Below are positions 31,944 to 43,883 of a DNA stretch of 64,000 nt, piece by piece. Below the pieces are notes generated by a model. The model did no database searches. It saw nothing but the letters and a program-made list of their open reading frames with translations, and had not been told where the DNA came from. Within the stretch, counting starts at the first letter, position 1. Every line of letters starts with the position of its first letter. Origin of the DNA: Batillaria attramentaria (Eukaryota > Mollusca > Gastropoda > Batillariidae); assembly GCA_018292915.2 (NCBI GenBank), contig JACVVK020000549.1, forward strand, positions 212,501-276,500. The letters run 5' to 3'. A program made the position numbers and the translations under genes.

Positions 31944-32264
31944 TCTAAATATATATACATGAACATCGACTGTCTGTCTGTTCGCTATAAAACCGAATTT
32001 AGAGTGCTCACATCGCAATCAAAATTGGTGGCTGGACCGAGAGACACCCCAGAAAGAATCTGTTGGGGAAAGAAATCTCGGAAAATTGCCTGTTAATCGC
32101 CTATTAATGTTATTATTCTCCCTTTGACTGTTTAAGCACTTGGTGTAATCCCACGGGATTGAGAGGTAACGGGAGGTAACTCTAATGTTCAGTTCGGCGA
32201 CTTTGCATCGAAAATTCTTAACTGGTATCCCCCATCGGCAAAGCCGCCGGGGTACATCCGCTAG
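31944..32264 (+). mobile_element. Non-autonomous Helitron/Helentron-like element
   Basis: Starts TCTAAATATATATAC then ACTGTCTGTCTGTTCGCTAT, a leader common in such elements. It ends with a small GGC-AAA-GCC hairpin inside CCCC/GGGG, then TACATCCGCTAG, flanked by T on both sides. No Rep/helicase ORF. Confidence 0.6.
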
Positions 32265-32447
32265 TACGAAATACGGAACTCAATATTATGTGCCATGACA
32301 GATGAAAATAAGTGTCTGCCCACAAATAACCAAGTCCGAGGTCTTGTTTGTGCAGGCTTCGTCACTAAATCATTCAGCCTTGTCCGGTTACAGAATAGAA
32401 GCCTGCCTTCGTGACAGTGCTGACGATGATGATGAAAACGATGATGA

Positions 32448-32449
32448 GA

Positions 32450-32501
<52 letters not shown>
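32448..32501. repeat. (CAT)18 trinucleotide repeat
   Basis: Pure ATC/CAT tract. Confidence 0.97.
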
Positions 32502-32505
<4 letters not shown>

Positions 32506-33176
32506 CGTACACCGTTGCAAATTGTTTTGATGTCACTTGTGAAGTATTTAAGCGACATAACCACATTTTTATCATGTTCAATTCCTCACTCCTCACTTTG
32601 TATGCACGCATCCCAAGTGAAGAATTACCAATTCTGATGTGAAGCCCTTGAAACAAATAACTAGTTTAACGTCTCAGAGAACGACGATAAAAATTAGAAA
32701 AAAGGCCGGGGGGGGGGGAGGGGCATGGAATTACCCCCCCCCCCCAAAAAAAAAAAAAAAAAAGAAGTTAGTGACTCTACACAAAATACATTCACCGCGA
32801 GTGGAATTACAAGAGATTTTGAAAGTGAGTGCACACAAAAAGTAAAGAACGATATAAAACAGCAGACAGCGCAAATATCGCACTATACTGAAAATTGCAA
32901 TGCTGAAATTCCCATCCTTGTAATAGAGGAGATAAGTCTTCATTCACAGACGCAACTTTCCACAAAACTAAATTAGTGAAATGGATGCACATGAAATGAA
33001 ACAGTACTAATAAAAGGAACTTTTTTTTAATCGGCACAGACAGAAAGTACGTGACAAAAATGGTGAACAAAATATTTAAAAACAAACAAACAAACAAAAC
33101 AAAAACAAAACAAAAAACTGAAAACAGATTTAATGTAAACGGCAGAAAACAAACTAGAAAAGTGAACAAATCCGGC

Positions 33177-33380
<204 letters not shown>

Positions 33381-33748
33381 GTTAAAGATAATTCCTGAAA
33401 GAAAAAAAAAATACAAATGTCAACGGAACAAAGACTTCGCTCACTGCAGGAAACCACAATACACAACAGAAAACTGATCTGTAGAACCAGTCAACTAAAC
33501 AATACATAAAGACGGGAATTCTATTGTCGTCTTTTTTTTTCTTCTTTTTTTTTTTTTTCCTTTTTTTTTTTTTTTAGCGAAGGGAAATGTTGCATCGTAC
33601 ACTTTAATGAAAAATGAAGAACAACAGAAAACGATATAACTGAATAGATAATAAGGAACGTTAATGAACCTGCAAGGACTGATAAGTACTTTCGTAAAAA
33701 TACCAGCGAGATGTTTTTGTATGATTATTTTTCAAATCGAAAGAGGGC

Positions 33749-33874
<126 letters not shown>

Positions 33875-34580
33875 TTTTCCCAAGATTTACAAACTGACAT
33901 TTTCAAAGATTCTGAACAGTTTTTTGAAGACGCTAACTTTGTTTGTGACTGTCACCTGCTGATCCCCAGTACATTCAACCACCAGCGACTATTTTGAGCA
34001 CAGTGACAGCGACAATGACAAAGGAAAAAAACAAGACTAGTGCAAAAATCATTAATCGAGATATCGTTTCTCCACAACTTCTGTCAACATTCGACGGTTC
34101 TTACTTACTTCAACCTCCAACTCCCCCCTCCCCTTCCCCCACAAACGTTCCCACCCTCCACCCTTCCCCTCCCTATCTCCCTTCCTTATGTATCATGTCA
34201 GACGCGGACCCATCTATAAAGCTTCCCAGTGTTAATTGTGCGCTCTGTTTCTTCGCGCCTGTGTTTCTCTCTTGAGGTATGTTGAGGAATGTGAAGGTAT
34301 GTTGTCATCTGTTATTCTGGTCATGTGCAAACCAATTTAGTCGTTTCCTTTGTGACAATTCTGACTTTCAGCACCGCTTGTCTCACAAATAGCTACACAT
34401 GAGCAGTACAATGGGAACAAGCTTTTTTCCGGGGGGGGGGGGGGGGGGAGATTTTTCTTTAAAAATTATTTTAAGAAAAAAAGTTGGTATTGAGACCGCT
34501 TTAAGGCAAAGGAGTTACCTAACAACCCTTCTCAACACACTTCCTCCCCCACTCTCCTGAGCCAATCAGTTTGAAGCCAT

Positions 34581-34865
34581 CTGGGCCCGCATGTAAAAGT
34601 CGGGGTTAGGGAGTTTAGCCCCGGGTTAGAGTCTATCCTCGAACTAAACTAGCTCTAGGGTTAAATTTTCTGTTGCTTTTTGTTTTAGATCAGGAAGCGG
34701 GTCCATTCCAGCAAGGTGCCTACGCCGTCAAGTTATAGAAGGATTTTTGTCTTTCTTTCTTCGCTTCCTTTTTTATTTAATTTTGTTTTGGGGTTTCTCT
34801 TGTCCTAGTCTGGGTTACACCCGTAGCCGTGGGTTAAATTTACCTCGTTTTACATATGGTCCCTG
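34581..34865. mobile_element. MITE, copy 1 (CTGGGCCCGCATG ends)
   Basis: Inverted ends GCCCGCATGTAAAAGTCGGGG and CCTCGTTTTACATATGGTCCC. It contains AGGAAGCGGGTCCATTCCAG, found inverted in the copy at 41119. Confidence 0.75.
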
Positions 34866-35491
34866 ACCTCATCTATCGCCCATAAGACAGGACTTCGTGT
34901 ACTTATGCACTTTCCGTCATACAGTATTTCTATTTATTCATAATCCAAGAAGGAGATTAAGGGAACAGGGGAAACAACAGCTGGCGATTTTCATTGCAAG
35001 CTCGTTCTCATATGCCCTAATAAAGATGTGCAGTGCAGTAGAAACTTCTCTGGTTTTGTCTGATGTCCAGTCGTCTGTCTCGTGACCTTCTGTTGATGTC
35101 CACATGCGAAGACGAATAAAACGGATCTGTGTAGTTCAGTCCCCGTTTATTGCTGAACGTTCTCCCTCAAGTTGGTATGCTAACAGCCATCCTTAAAGGG
35201 ACAGTGTCCTAAGGTGGCCTTTCAGGTAAGGGAATGAAGCCTCTGAACTTTGAATCTCATGATCGCACAGACAATTCTCATCGAAGTATTTGCGAGTGCA
35301 CCTTTGAATGTCAGTACATGAGCACATGCTTTGAATGATATTTTTCTTAACTTCAAGCAATTTCAACTGCCCAACGCTTCATCTCCTCACAAGTCAGTGC
35401 GCAAAATTTTGAGGGGGTACAAAAGTCACTAGTCACCCTACCAGCAAAATAAAATGTCGCAGAAAATGTATGTGACTAGAGCGGTAGAGGT

Positions 35492-36081
35492 TAGAGGGTG
35501 GAACCGGTACGATTTCTCAAACCGGTTTTTAACCGGTTTTTCCAATAGAAAACCGAGGTTTAAAACCGGTTAACCGGCTATGTATACGTCATCTATTGTT
35601 TCTAACGTTTCCCCAAGAGATGGAAGGGGGGAAGGGAGGAGGGTCTCCTAGTACTCCGGCTTCCTGTACCCCTGCGTTGGAAATGTTCAGCCAACAAGGG
35701 TGGGTGGGTGGGTGTTTGGGAGTTTAACGTCCTTTTCCATCACATACGGATGATATCAAAGACGAGGCAACGATGAAAAAGCCAGCACAAATATTTGGCC
35801 CTAGCCGGGATTTGAACTCACGACCCGAAAGTTGAAAGTCCAACGCTCTACCATTCGGCCACCCCGGTTTCCCTGTTCAGCCAACAACAACAACAACATG
35901 ACTGATGATGATGATGATAAGGGGGAGGAGGAGGGTGTCTTGTAACGGGTTGAAAAACGACGAGTGATGTCCCTTAGAAAAACCGCGGTTTTCCGGTTTT
36001 TTTAAGGCCAAACCGGTTTACCGAACCGTGAGAAAGTCGGACCGATTTTAACCGGAAAACCGGTAAAACCGAACACCCCTA
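35492..36081. mobile_element. hAT-like element with perfect 8-bp TSD
   Basis: Ends TAGAGGGTGGAACCGG and CCGAACACCCCTA, flanked by GTAGAGGT at 35484-35491 and 36082-36089. The interior has many CCGGTTTT palindromes and a nested SINE. No transposase. Confidence 0.85.
35698..35873 (-). mobile_element. SINE family 1 nested in a hAT-like element, 14-bp TSD
   Basis: Full-length copy with the perfect duplication TGTTCAGCCAACAA at 35684-35697 and 35874-35887. It sits inside the element at 35492-36081, so it is younger than that element. Confidence 0.95.
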
Positions 36082-36111
36082 GTAGAGGTAAGAGTGTGAA
36101 TGCCTGTGGTA

Positions 36112-36286
36112 TAAACAGCTCACATGATTAGTTCTCGGGGTTTACGGCGAAAGACTAACCCCTCGATGGTTCTATTGTTTGCTTAGCTACCTCGCCGGAG
36201 GCTCGGTAGCTACACAAACAGTCGAACCATCTCGGGGTTGGTCTTTCGCCGTAAACCACTCGAACTAATCATGTAAGCTCTGTTTA
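36112..36286. mobile_element. MITE, imperfect hairpin
   Basis: Arms of about 80 bp pair TAAACAGCTCACATGATTAG with its counterpart near 36265-36286, and GGTTTACGGCGAAAGAC with GTCTTTCGCCGTAAACC. Loop near TCGCCGGAGGC. Confidence 0.85.
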
Positions 36287-36799
36287 ACTTTATGGTCAGC
36301 CAGGACAAGTTGTCCTTTCATAGTTCTAACAGATATGAAGCCGTGTTATTGTTGTGTCTTTAAGTCGATGTAACTCTAATCGGCAGATGTGGACCTGAGC
36401 CTCGTCTTTATCGGCTTATAAAACGAACGGGTATTACGATACATTCCCGGTATAACGGCCATTTTGTGTGCACTGCCACGAAGAGGTTTTGTGGAACTGA
36501 ATTGGTCCAGGGACACAGAACGAGAGAGGGGGTTGATCGGAGACAGGACCATCAAAGGGCCATCTGACTTGGTCAAAGGAGGAAATGTCAAGAGTGTAAA
36601 AGAAACGTTGTATTGTTTTGTAGTGTAAGAATGTACTTAGAGAGATTTCTTTCCAGTTCAAAGAATAGAATCTTGGACGCTGAGGTTCTAACTGCTGTAT
36701 TTGATGCGAAAGAGTCAGATTATTTGTTTTTCGGTAAAAATCGGACAAGAGAGCTGTGTAGGCCGAATTATGCCTTCATTTGCATCTGGCGAACAGGTT

Positions 36800-36851
36800 G
36801 TGCGTGCGTGCGTGCGTGCGTGCGTGTGTGCGTGCGTGCGTGCGTGTGTGC

Positions 36852-36898
<47 letters not shown>

Positions 36899-36903
36899 CG
36901 TGC

Positions 36904-36974
<71 letters not shown>
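36800..36974. repeat. (TGCG)n/(TG)n array
   Basis: Alternating blocks of GTGCGTGC and pure TG. Confidence 0.96.
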
Positions 36975-36976
<2 letters not shown>

Positions 36977-37157
36977 GGGCAATATTTCATAATCATTTCT
37001 TCGCGAAACTTTGGCCCTGTCCTGCGCACACCATATCACTAGCAGCTGCGACAGTCAGGCATGCATTCTTCTCATCTTTCGATACGCGACATACGGTTCC
37101 ACTGGTCAGTCTTCATATAATTACAACTCCGCGATGTTTGTCTCTCTGTCTTTGCAG

Positions 37158-37267
37158 GACGACAGCGAAGACACACGCCTGAGGGAGTGAGCGAGACTCT
37201 CATAGTACCACAGCGACCGTATGACGAGGTGCCCTCGACTCTTCACACTGTTCGTCACTCATCTCTG
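37158..37267 (+). other. Candidate 5' UTR exon of the GPCR at 39515
   Basis: A polypyrimidine tract with CTTTGCAG precedes it and CTG/GTACGT follows. It could splice to an acceptor (TTTGTGTTCAG) at 39409-39419, giving a last leader exon 39420-39514. Signals are good but there is no homology or transcript support. Confidence 0.3.
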
Positions 37268-37737
37268 GTACGTCTTCATGCTAGCTTATAGTTAAACAGG
37301 CCATTTCCATTCTTACTAAGCCAGCTTATGTTATGTAGCAGTTTTGCTGGTGAGTGCGCCTGTACGCTGGAAATACTCTATCTTGATGATTTGCACAAGT
37401 CGATACAATGTTGTTTTACATTTCGCGCGAGCGGTCGAACAATCAGATTCTACGACTGTTGTCAGCGACAATCTCCACTCAGCGTATTAGCCACGTAAGT
37501 GAGTACGCTTCTAGTGGCTCAGTGCCAACATTGCAGACGCTGTCACTGTCCAGATGACTAAGTGGGGTGCTTGCTAGACACCTCGAAAACAGCTCGGAAC
37601 GTTCCGTAAGCATCAAAATCATAAATATTGCCCCCTTTACAACGGCTTCATCCCGCTCGAAAGTGCTGTAATTCTTTAACAAAGTTTCACGATGACGTCT
37701 TTTATGGAGTATAACCATGTCTCATAACAGAAGTTTT

Positions 37738-38219
37738 TTTGTTTTGTTTTTTTTTTGCTGCCCCAACTCTTTGCCAACTCCAGTGGTGTTCCTCCCAGGT
37801 CATGGGTGGAACCCACGGAGGACTCGGAAGTTGGGACAATTTTTATTATGCATGATGATGGAGATGAGGATGATAGTAAGATGTGGTTTGGGACTGCGGG
37901 ACAGGGCCGCATTCCACGCTTCCTGTCATAAATATCCCGGCATTAACCAGGTCCGGGAACTACGGCACCTGCGGTGCCGGCCGTGTAATCATCCATATCA
38001 TAAGACGTGTCATACTAAGGGAAGCACCCCCAAAGTCGCACCCGTGAAGTGGGTGAATCTCGGCTGTGTGGCAACAGCCTCCCCATCGGACCCATAGCAC
38101 ACCCGCTCTGGGTAGGAGCCGACCTAGGTAGGAAAAATCCCGCTTGCCTCGGCTGGGATTCGAACCCGGGTCTCCCGGTCCATGGTCCGAAGTGCTAACC
38201 ACTACACTACGGGGGCCGG
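37738..38219 (-). mobile_element. SINE family 3, intact ~482 bp, 16-bp TSD
   Basis: The tRNA-like head on the minus strand starts near 38219 (GTAGTGTAGTGGTTAGCAC; box B GGGTTCGAATCCC). A ~400-bp body follows and an A-rich tail ends at 37738. The perfect duplication TCATAACAGAAGTTTT is at 37722-37737 and 38220-38235. Different in sequence from families 1 and 2. Confidence 0.93.
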
Positions 38220-38535
38220 TCATAACAGAAGTTTTAGGAAGAATTGACAAACAGCTATAATGACAATGTCGTAACTGATCAGACTGAGATGGAAAACGGT
38301 TCTGTCCTTTGAGCATTACCCTTTCCCAACAGCTGCCGGAAACCGATTTTGAATTTGGCTGAACCAAACTGACACATGGTCGTATCTCCAACACAGGTGT
38401 AGTTGTTTTCACTGCTCCTTACTCTATAACAAGCGACCTGTGTACAACTAAAATGACATCAGAGGGGGTCGGTGAAGGGGGGGGGGGGTGCGGAAGGCAT
38501 AGCCTTCTTTCTTCCTTCTTCTTCTTTTTTTTTCC

Positions 38536-38700
38536 GGGGAGCCCGGATGGCCGAATGGCAGATCTTTGGACTTCCAATGCTCGGGTCATGAGTTTGAAAT
38601 CCCGACTGGGGCCAAATCTTAGCGCTGGCGTTTTCATCGTTGCCCCGTCTTTGATATATCACCCGTATGTGGTGGAAAAGGACGTTAAACTCCAACTCCC
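38536..38700 (+). mobile_element. SINE family 1
   Basis: Head with a mutated box A (GGCAGATCTTTGGA), intact body, tail replaced by C-run and (CT)n microsatellite. Confidence 0.85.
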
Positions 38701-38703
38701 AAC

Positions 38704-38760
<57 letters not shown>

Positions 38761-38875
38761 TCTTCTTTTTTTTTTTTTTTTTTTTTTCCTGCATGCACAG
38801 TGTGTGGTTGTTTCCCACTCCGCGGCCTTTTCAATACGGAGTGAGATCTTGAACTTGAACGCGCACACATGCTCC

Positions 38876-38925
38876 GTGTAATCATCCATATCATAAGACG
38901 TGTCATACTAAGGGAAGCACAGGCT
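38876..38925 (-). mobile_element. SINE family 3 fragment
   Basis: GTAATCATCCATATCATAAG and the next 25 bases repeat 37985-38026 of the intact copy. Confidence 0.8.
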
Positions 38926-39514
38926 CTGTAAACGAGTCAGCACGTTAATTTGACTCGATTTGGCTAGGAAATAAACCCATCCAAATTCGAAAAAGCTCGA
39001 CCAGGACAAAGGTAGATGCTATGCCACGGGTGCCCTTGATCCGAAAGATCGATGTACACACCCCCCCCCCCCAGCCCCCCACCCCACCCACCCACCCACC
39101 CCATCCCCCCCCCCCCCCCCCAAAAAAAAAAGTTTCGTTTTTGTGACCTTTACCAAGGAACCGTCCAGCTGGCCATGTGTTTCTCAAAGCTGCGTGTAGG
39201 TCACGGCATTTCGCGTACGCACAATTGATACATTTCATTTCCGTTTTCAGCATAAACATAAAATAACTAAATTGCTTTCTCTTACCGCAATATACTGACT
39301 GTCATCATTCAGAACAGAAATTACCCGCTCTAGTGAATTTGTACACATGTATGTTACTTGTGTTGCTGAGTATACATACTAGATAAACCAGGTGTGGGTA
39401 TATTCTGCTTTGTGTTCAGGGGGGCAGTGTTGTTGATCCTGCTCCGCTATCTGACACGCTACCAGACCCAGGACGCGAAGAACTCTGATGCCAAGGAGAG
39501 CTTGCGAATAAGGC

Positions 39515-41046
39515 ATGGACACCAGCCCAGACACAGACTTCATTCCTTTTCAGACTGACTTCACTCCTAACACAACCGCGGCTGTAAGTGACGCTGACAC
39601 AGTCGATCCCGTTAGCAACGTCAGCGTGGCCCAGGAAGCGGAGTTCACAGCTCACGTGGAGTACCAGGTGGCCAGATGGTTGCTGCTCGTCTACCGTCCC
39701 ACCTGCGCCGCGTTTGGCATGACCGGTAACATCCTGTCAATCATCGTTGTCATGACAACCTCGCTGCGTCACAGCCCGACGGCCGTTTACATGGTGACCT
39801 TGGCAGCGCTGGACTGGGTGCTGTCCGTGTTCGCCTGCTGACGGCGTTTGCCAAGGACGCTTTCTTCGGAGAGGAACGCTACTTCAGGGAGACCTGGCAC
39901 TGCCGCGCCCATTACTTCTTCCTGCTTTTCATCGCGCACTTTGACACGCTGACCTTGGTATCCATGACAGCTCAGAGGTACGTGGCCGTCAGCTTCCCTC
40001 TGCAGGCGGCCCGCTGGAATTCGAAGCGCGGCGCGGCGTTCGTTCTGGTCTTGGCCGCCCTCATCGCTTTCCTCGGCAACGTGGTGCACCTGGTCACGTT
40101 CCGCGTGCAGCCTTACAACGGTCAGTACAGGGGTCGCTGTGATGTCGGATCAGGCCTGGGCGAGTATATCCAGATGCGTGTCTACCCTTGGATAGACTCT
40201 GCTCTCTACTTCCTGTTCCCTACTGTCGCCATCAGCGTGTTGAACGTGCTCATGTACCACGCCCTGCAGTCGGCAGGCCGCTTCAAGCGACGCACGGCCG
40301 CGAGAGGACACACCAGGACGAACGGCACGACCAGCATCTGCCGCGACTCTTCGGGAAGAATAGGAGATCCACCCGACATCACCCAGTCTATCGAACGCTC
40401 CCTTTCGTCCAGATACGGTGACAGCAATTCCAACGTGTTCACCACTACGCAAGGGCTGGTTTCGAGCGGAGGAAACAATTCTGACCTGTCAAACTCGGGC
40501 GGAAGAAAAGAGAGGAGCCCTACGTCCGTCCACCTCGGCATCAGGGACAGGATCATGTCCTCGACCACCTCGACCACCTACACGACAGAACTCGACGGAA
40601 GGAACGACTCCTCGCACGACCCAAGACAGCGAGACAGCAGCACCGCAACCAGAGCGAAAGCCATCAGCAATGGTAGGGTCCACTCGTCAGTCACTAGCAC
40701 CAGGGGAATGGACGGAACGAGGCTCGGGTCGTCAGCTCAGCTGACGCGCATGTTACTCACTGTCTCCATCGCCTTCCTCATACTCACGCTGCCCATCGGC
40801 GTGTTCGTGGTTGTCTCTCGCTACTGGAACCCGCCCTCGGGATACGAGAAAGCCCTCTTCAACCTTTTTCGTGACGTCACGGAGAGCCTGATGTACACCA
40901 ACCACGCCATCAACTTCCTGCTCTACTGTCTGTCAGGCGGTCGGTTTCGGGCTAAGGCCGCGTCCATCATCTTTCGCTCGTGCCGCGCAGGTCCACGGAC
41001 TGACCAGGACATGACCTCCGCCAGGACGATTAGCTCCATTAGGTAG
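39515..41046 (+). pseudogene. Class A (rhodopsin-like) GPCR, intronless ORF with a one-base frameshift
   Basis: Membrane receptor, ligand unknown. The first frame (39515-39838, 108 residues) covers an extracellular N-terminus with N-glycosylation sequons at N19 and N35, TM1 (GNILSIIVV) and TM2 (SPTAVYMVTLAALDWVLSVF), then hits TGA at 39839-39841. The next frame continues without break through TM3, TM4, TM5, a long Ser/Thr-rich third loop, TM6, TM7 (NHAINFLLY) and a short tail ending at 41046. The total of 1532 nt is one short of a multiple of three, so one missing base near 39833-39841 explains everything; one base more would give about 510 residues. It pairs with the paralogue at 46155-48373, which is intact at this site. 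It could be a recent pseudogene, a polymorphic null allele or a sequencing error. Confidence 0.85.
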
Positions 41047-41118
41047 GTGAACCAGCCACGGCAAGGCTCGATCAGTGCACTGCACGTAACACTGTGACTT
41101 GTGAGCTTAGTTACCGAG

Positions 41119-41412
41119 CAGGGCCCGAATGTAAAAGTCGAGGTTGTTTTATCCCAAGGCTACGAGCCTAACCCAGACTAGGACAAAAGAAACAAACAAA
41201 CAAACAAACAAAAAATTTAAAAAGGAGGCGAAGAAAGGAAGAAATAAATCCTTCTATAACAGGCATCTTGCTGGAATGGACCCGCTTCCTGATTTAAAAC
41301 AACAACAACAACAACAACAATAGAAAATTTAACCCTAGAGCTAGTTCAGTTCGAGGTTAGACTCTAACCCGGGGCTAAAAGCCCTAACCTCGACTTCTAC
41401 ATGCGGAGCCTG
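41119..41412. mobile_element. MITE, copy 2, 72 bp past the GPCR stop
   Basis: Inverted ends CAGGGCCCGAATGTAAAAGT and its imperfect complement ending CATGCGGAGCCTG. The interior is the reverse complement of 34581-34865. It holds an AATAAA at 41243-41248 on the GPCR strand. Confidence 0.8.
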
Positions 41413-42242
41413 AACAACAAATGTTGGTCAGAGCAGAATATGTACAGCCAGCGATCTGGTGGTCATGACATTGAGTATTGAAATCTGACCATAGATCAAT
41501 AGAAGCCGCAGGATGCTAACCAGTTTAGGTGGTGACGCACTGATGATGCTTCAGCAAGCTTTGACCAATCTGTGTGACAAGAGTGGACATGAATTTCTCA
41601 AAAACAGCGTGCAGGCTTTGCCTACAAACCCGTACAAGCAAACAGTTCACACGGGTGAACGAGAGTGGTCACTACTGTCACGAAGCCGAAAGTTGTAGAC
41701 CACGGGAGGAGAATCAAAAATGGACGCCCTTTTCCCGTTGCTATGCTGCTTCAAATGTTTCCGGCGACGGTTGCTCTCATTTAAAGCCGTTATTTTAACT
41801 CATACACTTTCAGCCCTGCCACCGTATCACCTACGGTCTCGCAGATCCTAACAATAATACGCGTGCTTGTGACCGACTGTCATACGCTCTGCACAGTGGA
41901 AGATTCGCCTATAGGATGGATCCAATACTTCTTGAGAAATAGGGTTTTGTATGCAAGAGCCCAGCTTTAGATGCAGCACACTTGAAAAACTCCCAGGCAG
42001 AGGAGCGTTATCGCTATTGAGATTCCTTTAGGGCTGAAAGGGTTAAACGCCCATGCAAAAATCGCAATTTTACTGAAAATCTTCACATTTGTGCATTCAC
42101 TATTGTGCAATCTGTAGTGGTCTTGGGCGTAGCGCGGAAGGCCCACGCCTTGCGTAATAATGGCTTGAAGTGGCTGCTATTGGTGTGCAGTGGCTTGTTC
42201 TTTTTAACCAGTCTTATCATATAGCGGGCGGTGGATGGTCGG

Positions 42243-42414
42243 GAGCCGGGGTGGTCGAATGGTAGAGCGTTGGACTTCTAATGCTCGGGTCGTGAGTTCG
42301 ATCCCGGCGGGGGCCAAATATTTGTGCTGGCTTTTTCATCGTTGCCCCGTCTTTGATATCACCCTATGTGGTGGAAAAGGACGTTAAACCCCCAAACACC
42401 CACCCACCCCACCC
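42243..42414 (+). mobile_element. SINE family 1, near consensus
   Basis: Very close to the apparent consensus: GAGCCGGGGTGGTCGAATGG ... CACCCACCCACC. ATGGTCGGG before and GTGGTCGGG after look like the target duplication. Confidence 0.92.
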
Positions 42415-42436
42415 CGGAGGGTGGTCGGGCTCGAGT

Positions 42437-42665
42437 TAATACATGGGCATATACGCATCTTTAGATTGTACTAACGTATTAGCATATGTCGGTTTCTCAG
42501 TGGTAAATGGGACCCTTTTAATCGTTCTAACCGACACACCGAAAATCCGAAGCGTTTTTCCGGTACTATGGCGTTTTGTCAATTTGGAAAAACGCGGTGC
42601 TGTGGCATGGGAACCCGCTGATCGGCGGTACAATGATCTGGAGCGGGCATAGCACCGGAAAAACG
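42437..42665. repeat. Dispersed repeat, copy 2 (inverted)
   Basis: Reverse complement aligns with 1425-1670 over most of its length with moderate divergence. Confidence 0.65.
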
Positions 42666-43191
42666 CCCGTCCATTTTGTTTCAAACCTTTCGCCAGCATT
42701 TGAAACCAACCAGAAAATGGTTCACAAACGCTGCAGTGCAAAAGGTTCCGCTTGTTTTGACACAGCTACAAAGAAAGCAGTCGATAAAATGCACACCGCC
42801 TGAAACAGGCCGTCATCTGTCTCTGTGTGTCAATTGTGAACACATTAAACCAGCATGTTTCCTGGGTCTGGATCTCTTGTGGACCATAGCAACAGTTACT
42901 ACGGGCCCACCGAAAACACAAACACACGCAAATGGCATAAAAGACTCTTCCTGAAAATACCGCTGTAGGTAAGATTTCCTTATTAAGCCCAACAGTTCAC
43001 ACTAACAGACAATTTGTAAATTGCTAACCCTCCACCCCCCCCCCCCCCCCACACACACACACAACTGCCCTTCCTGTTCGCGTTGTTTTAAGGTAATAAA
43101 TGACGCTTTAACGGTTGTAGAAGCCTTGGTGATTTTCCAACAGCACCTCGGACTGGCAAAGGGACTAAACTATTCTATACTAGGGGCACAT

Positions 43192-43490
<299 letters not shown>

Positions 43491-43499
43491 CACAAAAAT

Positions 43500-43790
43500 G
43501 AACGAATCTTCAATATTTTTCAAAGGCAAACATTTTATTTTCAAAGACATAAAACACAGGCACGTATGCTTGTTTTAAAGCTTGTCTTTGAGAACAAAAC
43601 TACTAGTGACAAATATACAAAAGCTGTAATGGTAAAAGAACACACGCTACCAAATAAATAAAAAAGATAAAAAGTATTCTGTTACAGTTTACATTAAAAA
43701 CAATTGACTTGTATGCTTACAATGAAAAAGGAAAAAAGTAATGCCAGAAGTGTTTGCAGAGAAAATCGATTTAGAGAAAGAAAAGGGGAA

Positions 43791-43883
<93 letters not shown>

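Noticed and set aside
38145..38219. Possible tRNA gene on the minus strand
   Set aside because: It is the head of a 482-bp SINE bounded by a 16-bp TSD.
39833..39841. Programmed ribosomal frameshift in the GPCR
   Set aside because: No slippery heptamer or downstream pseudoknot is evident, and class A GPCRs are not known to use this; a lost base is simpler.
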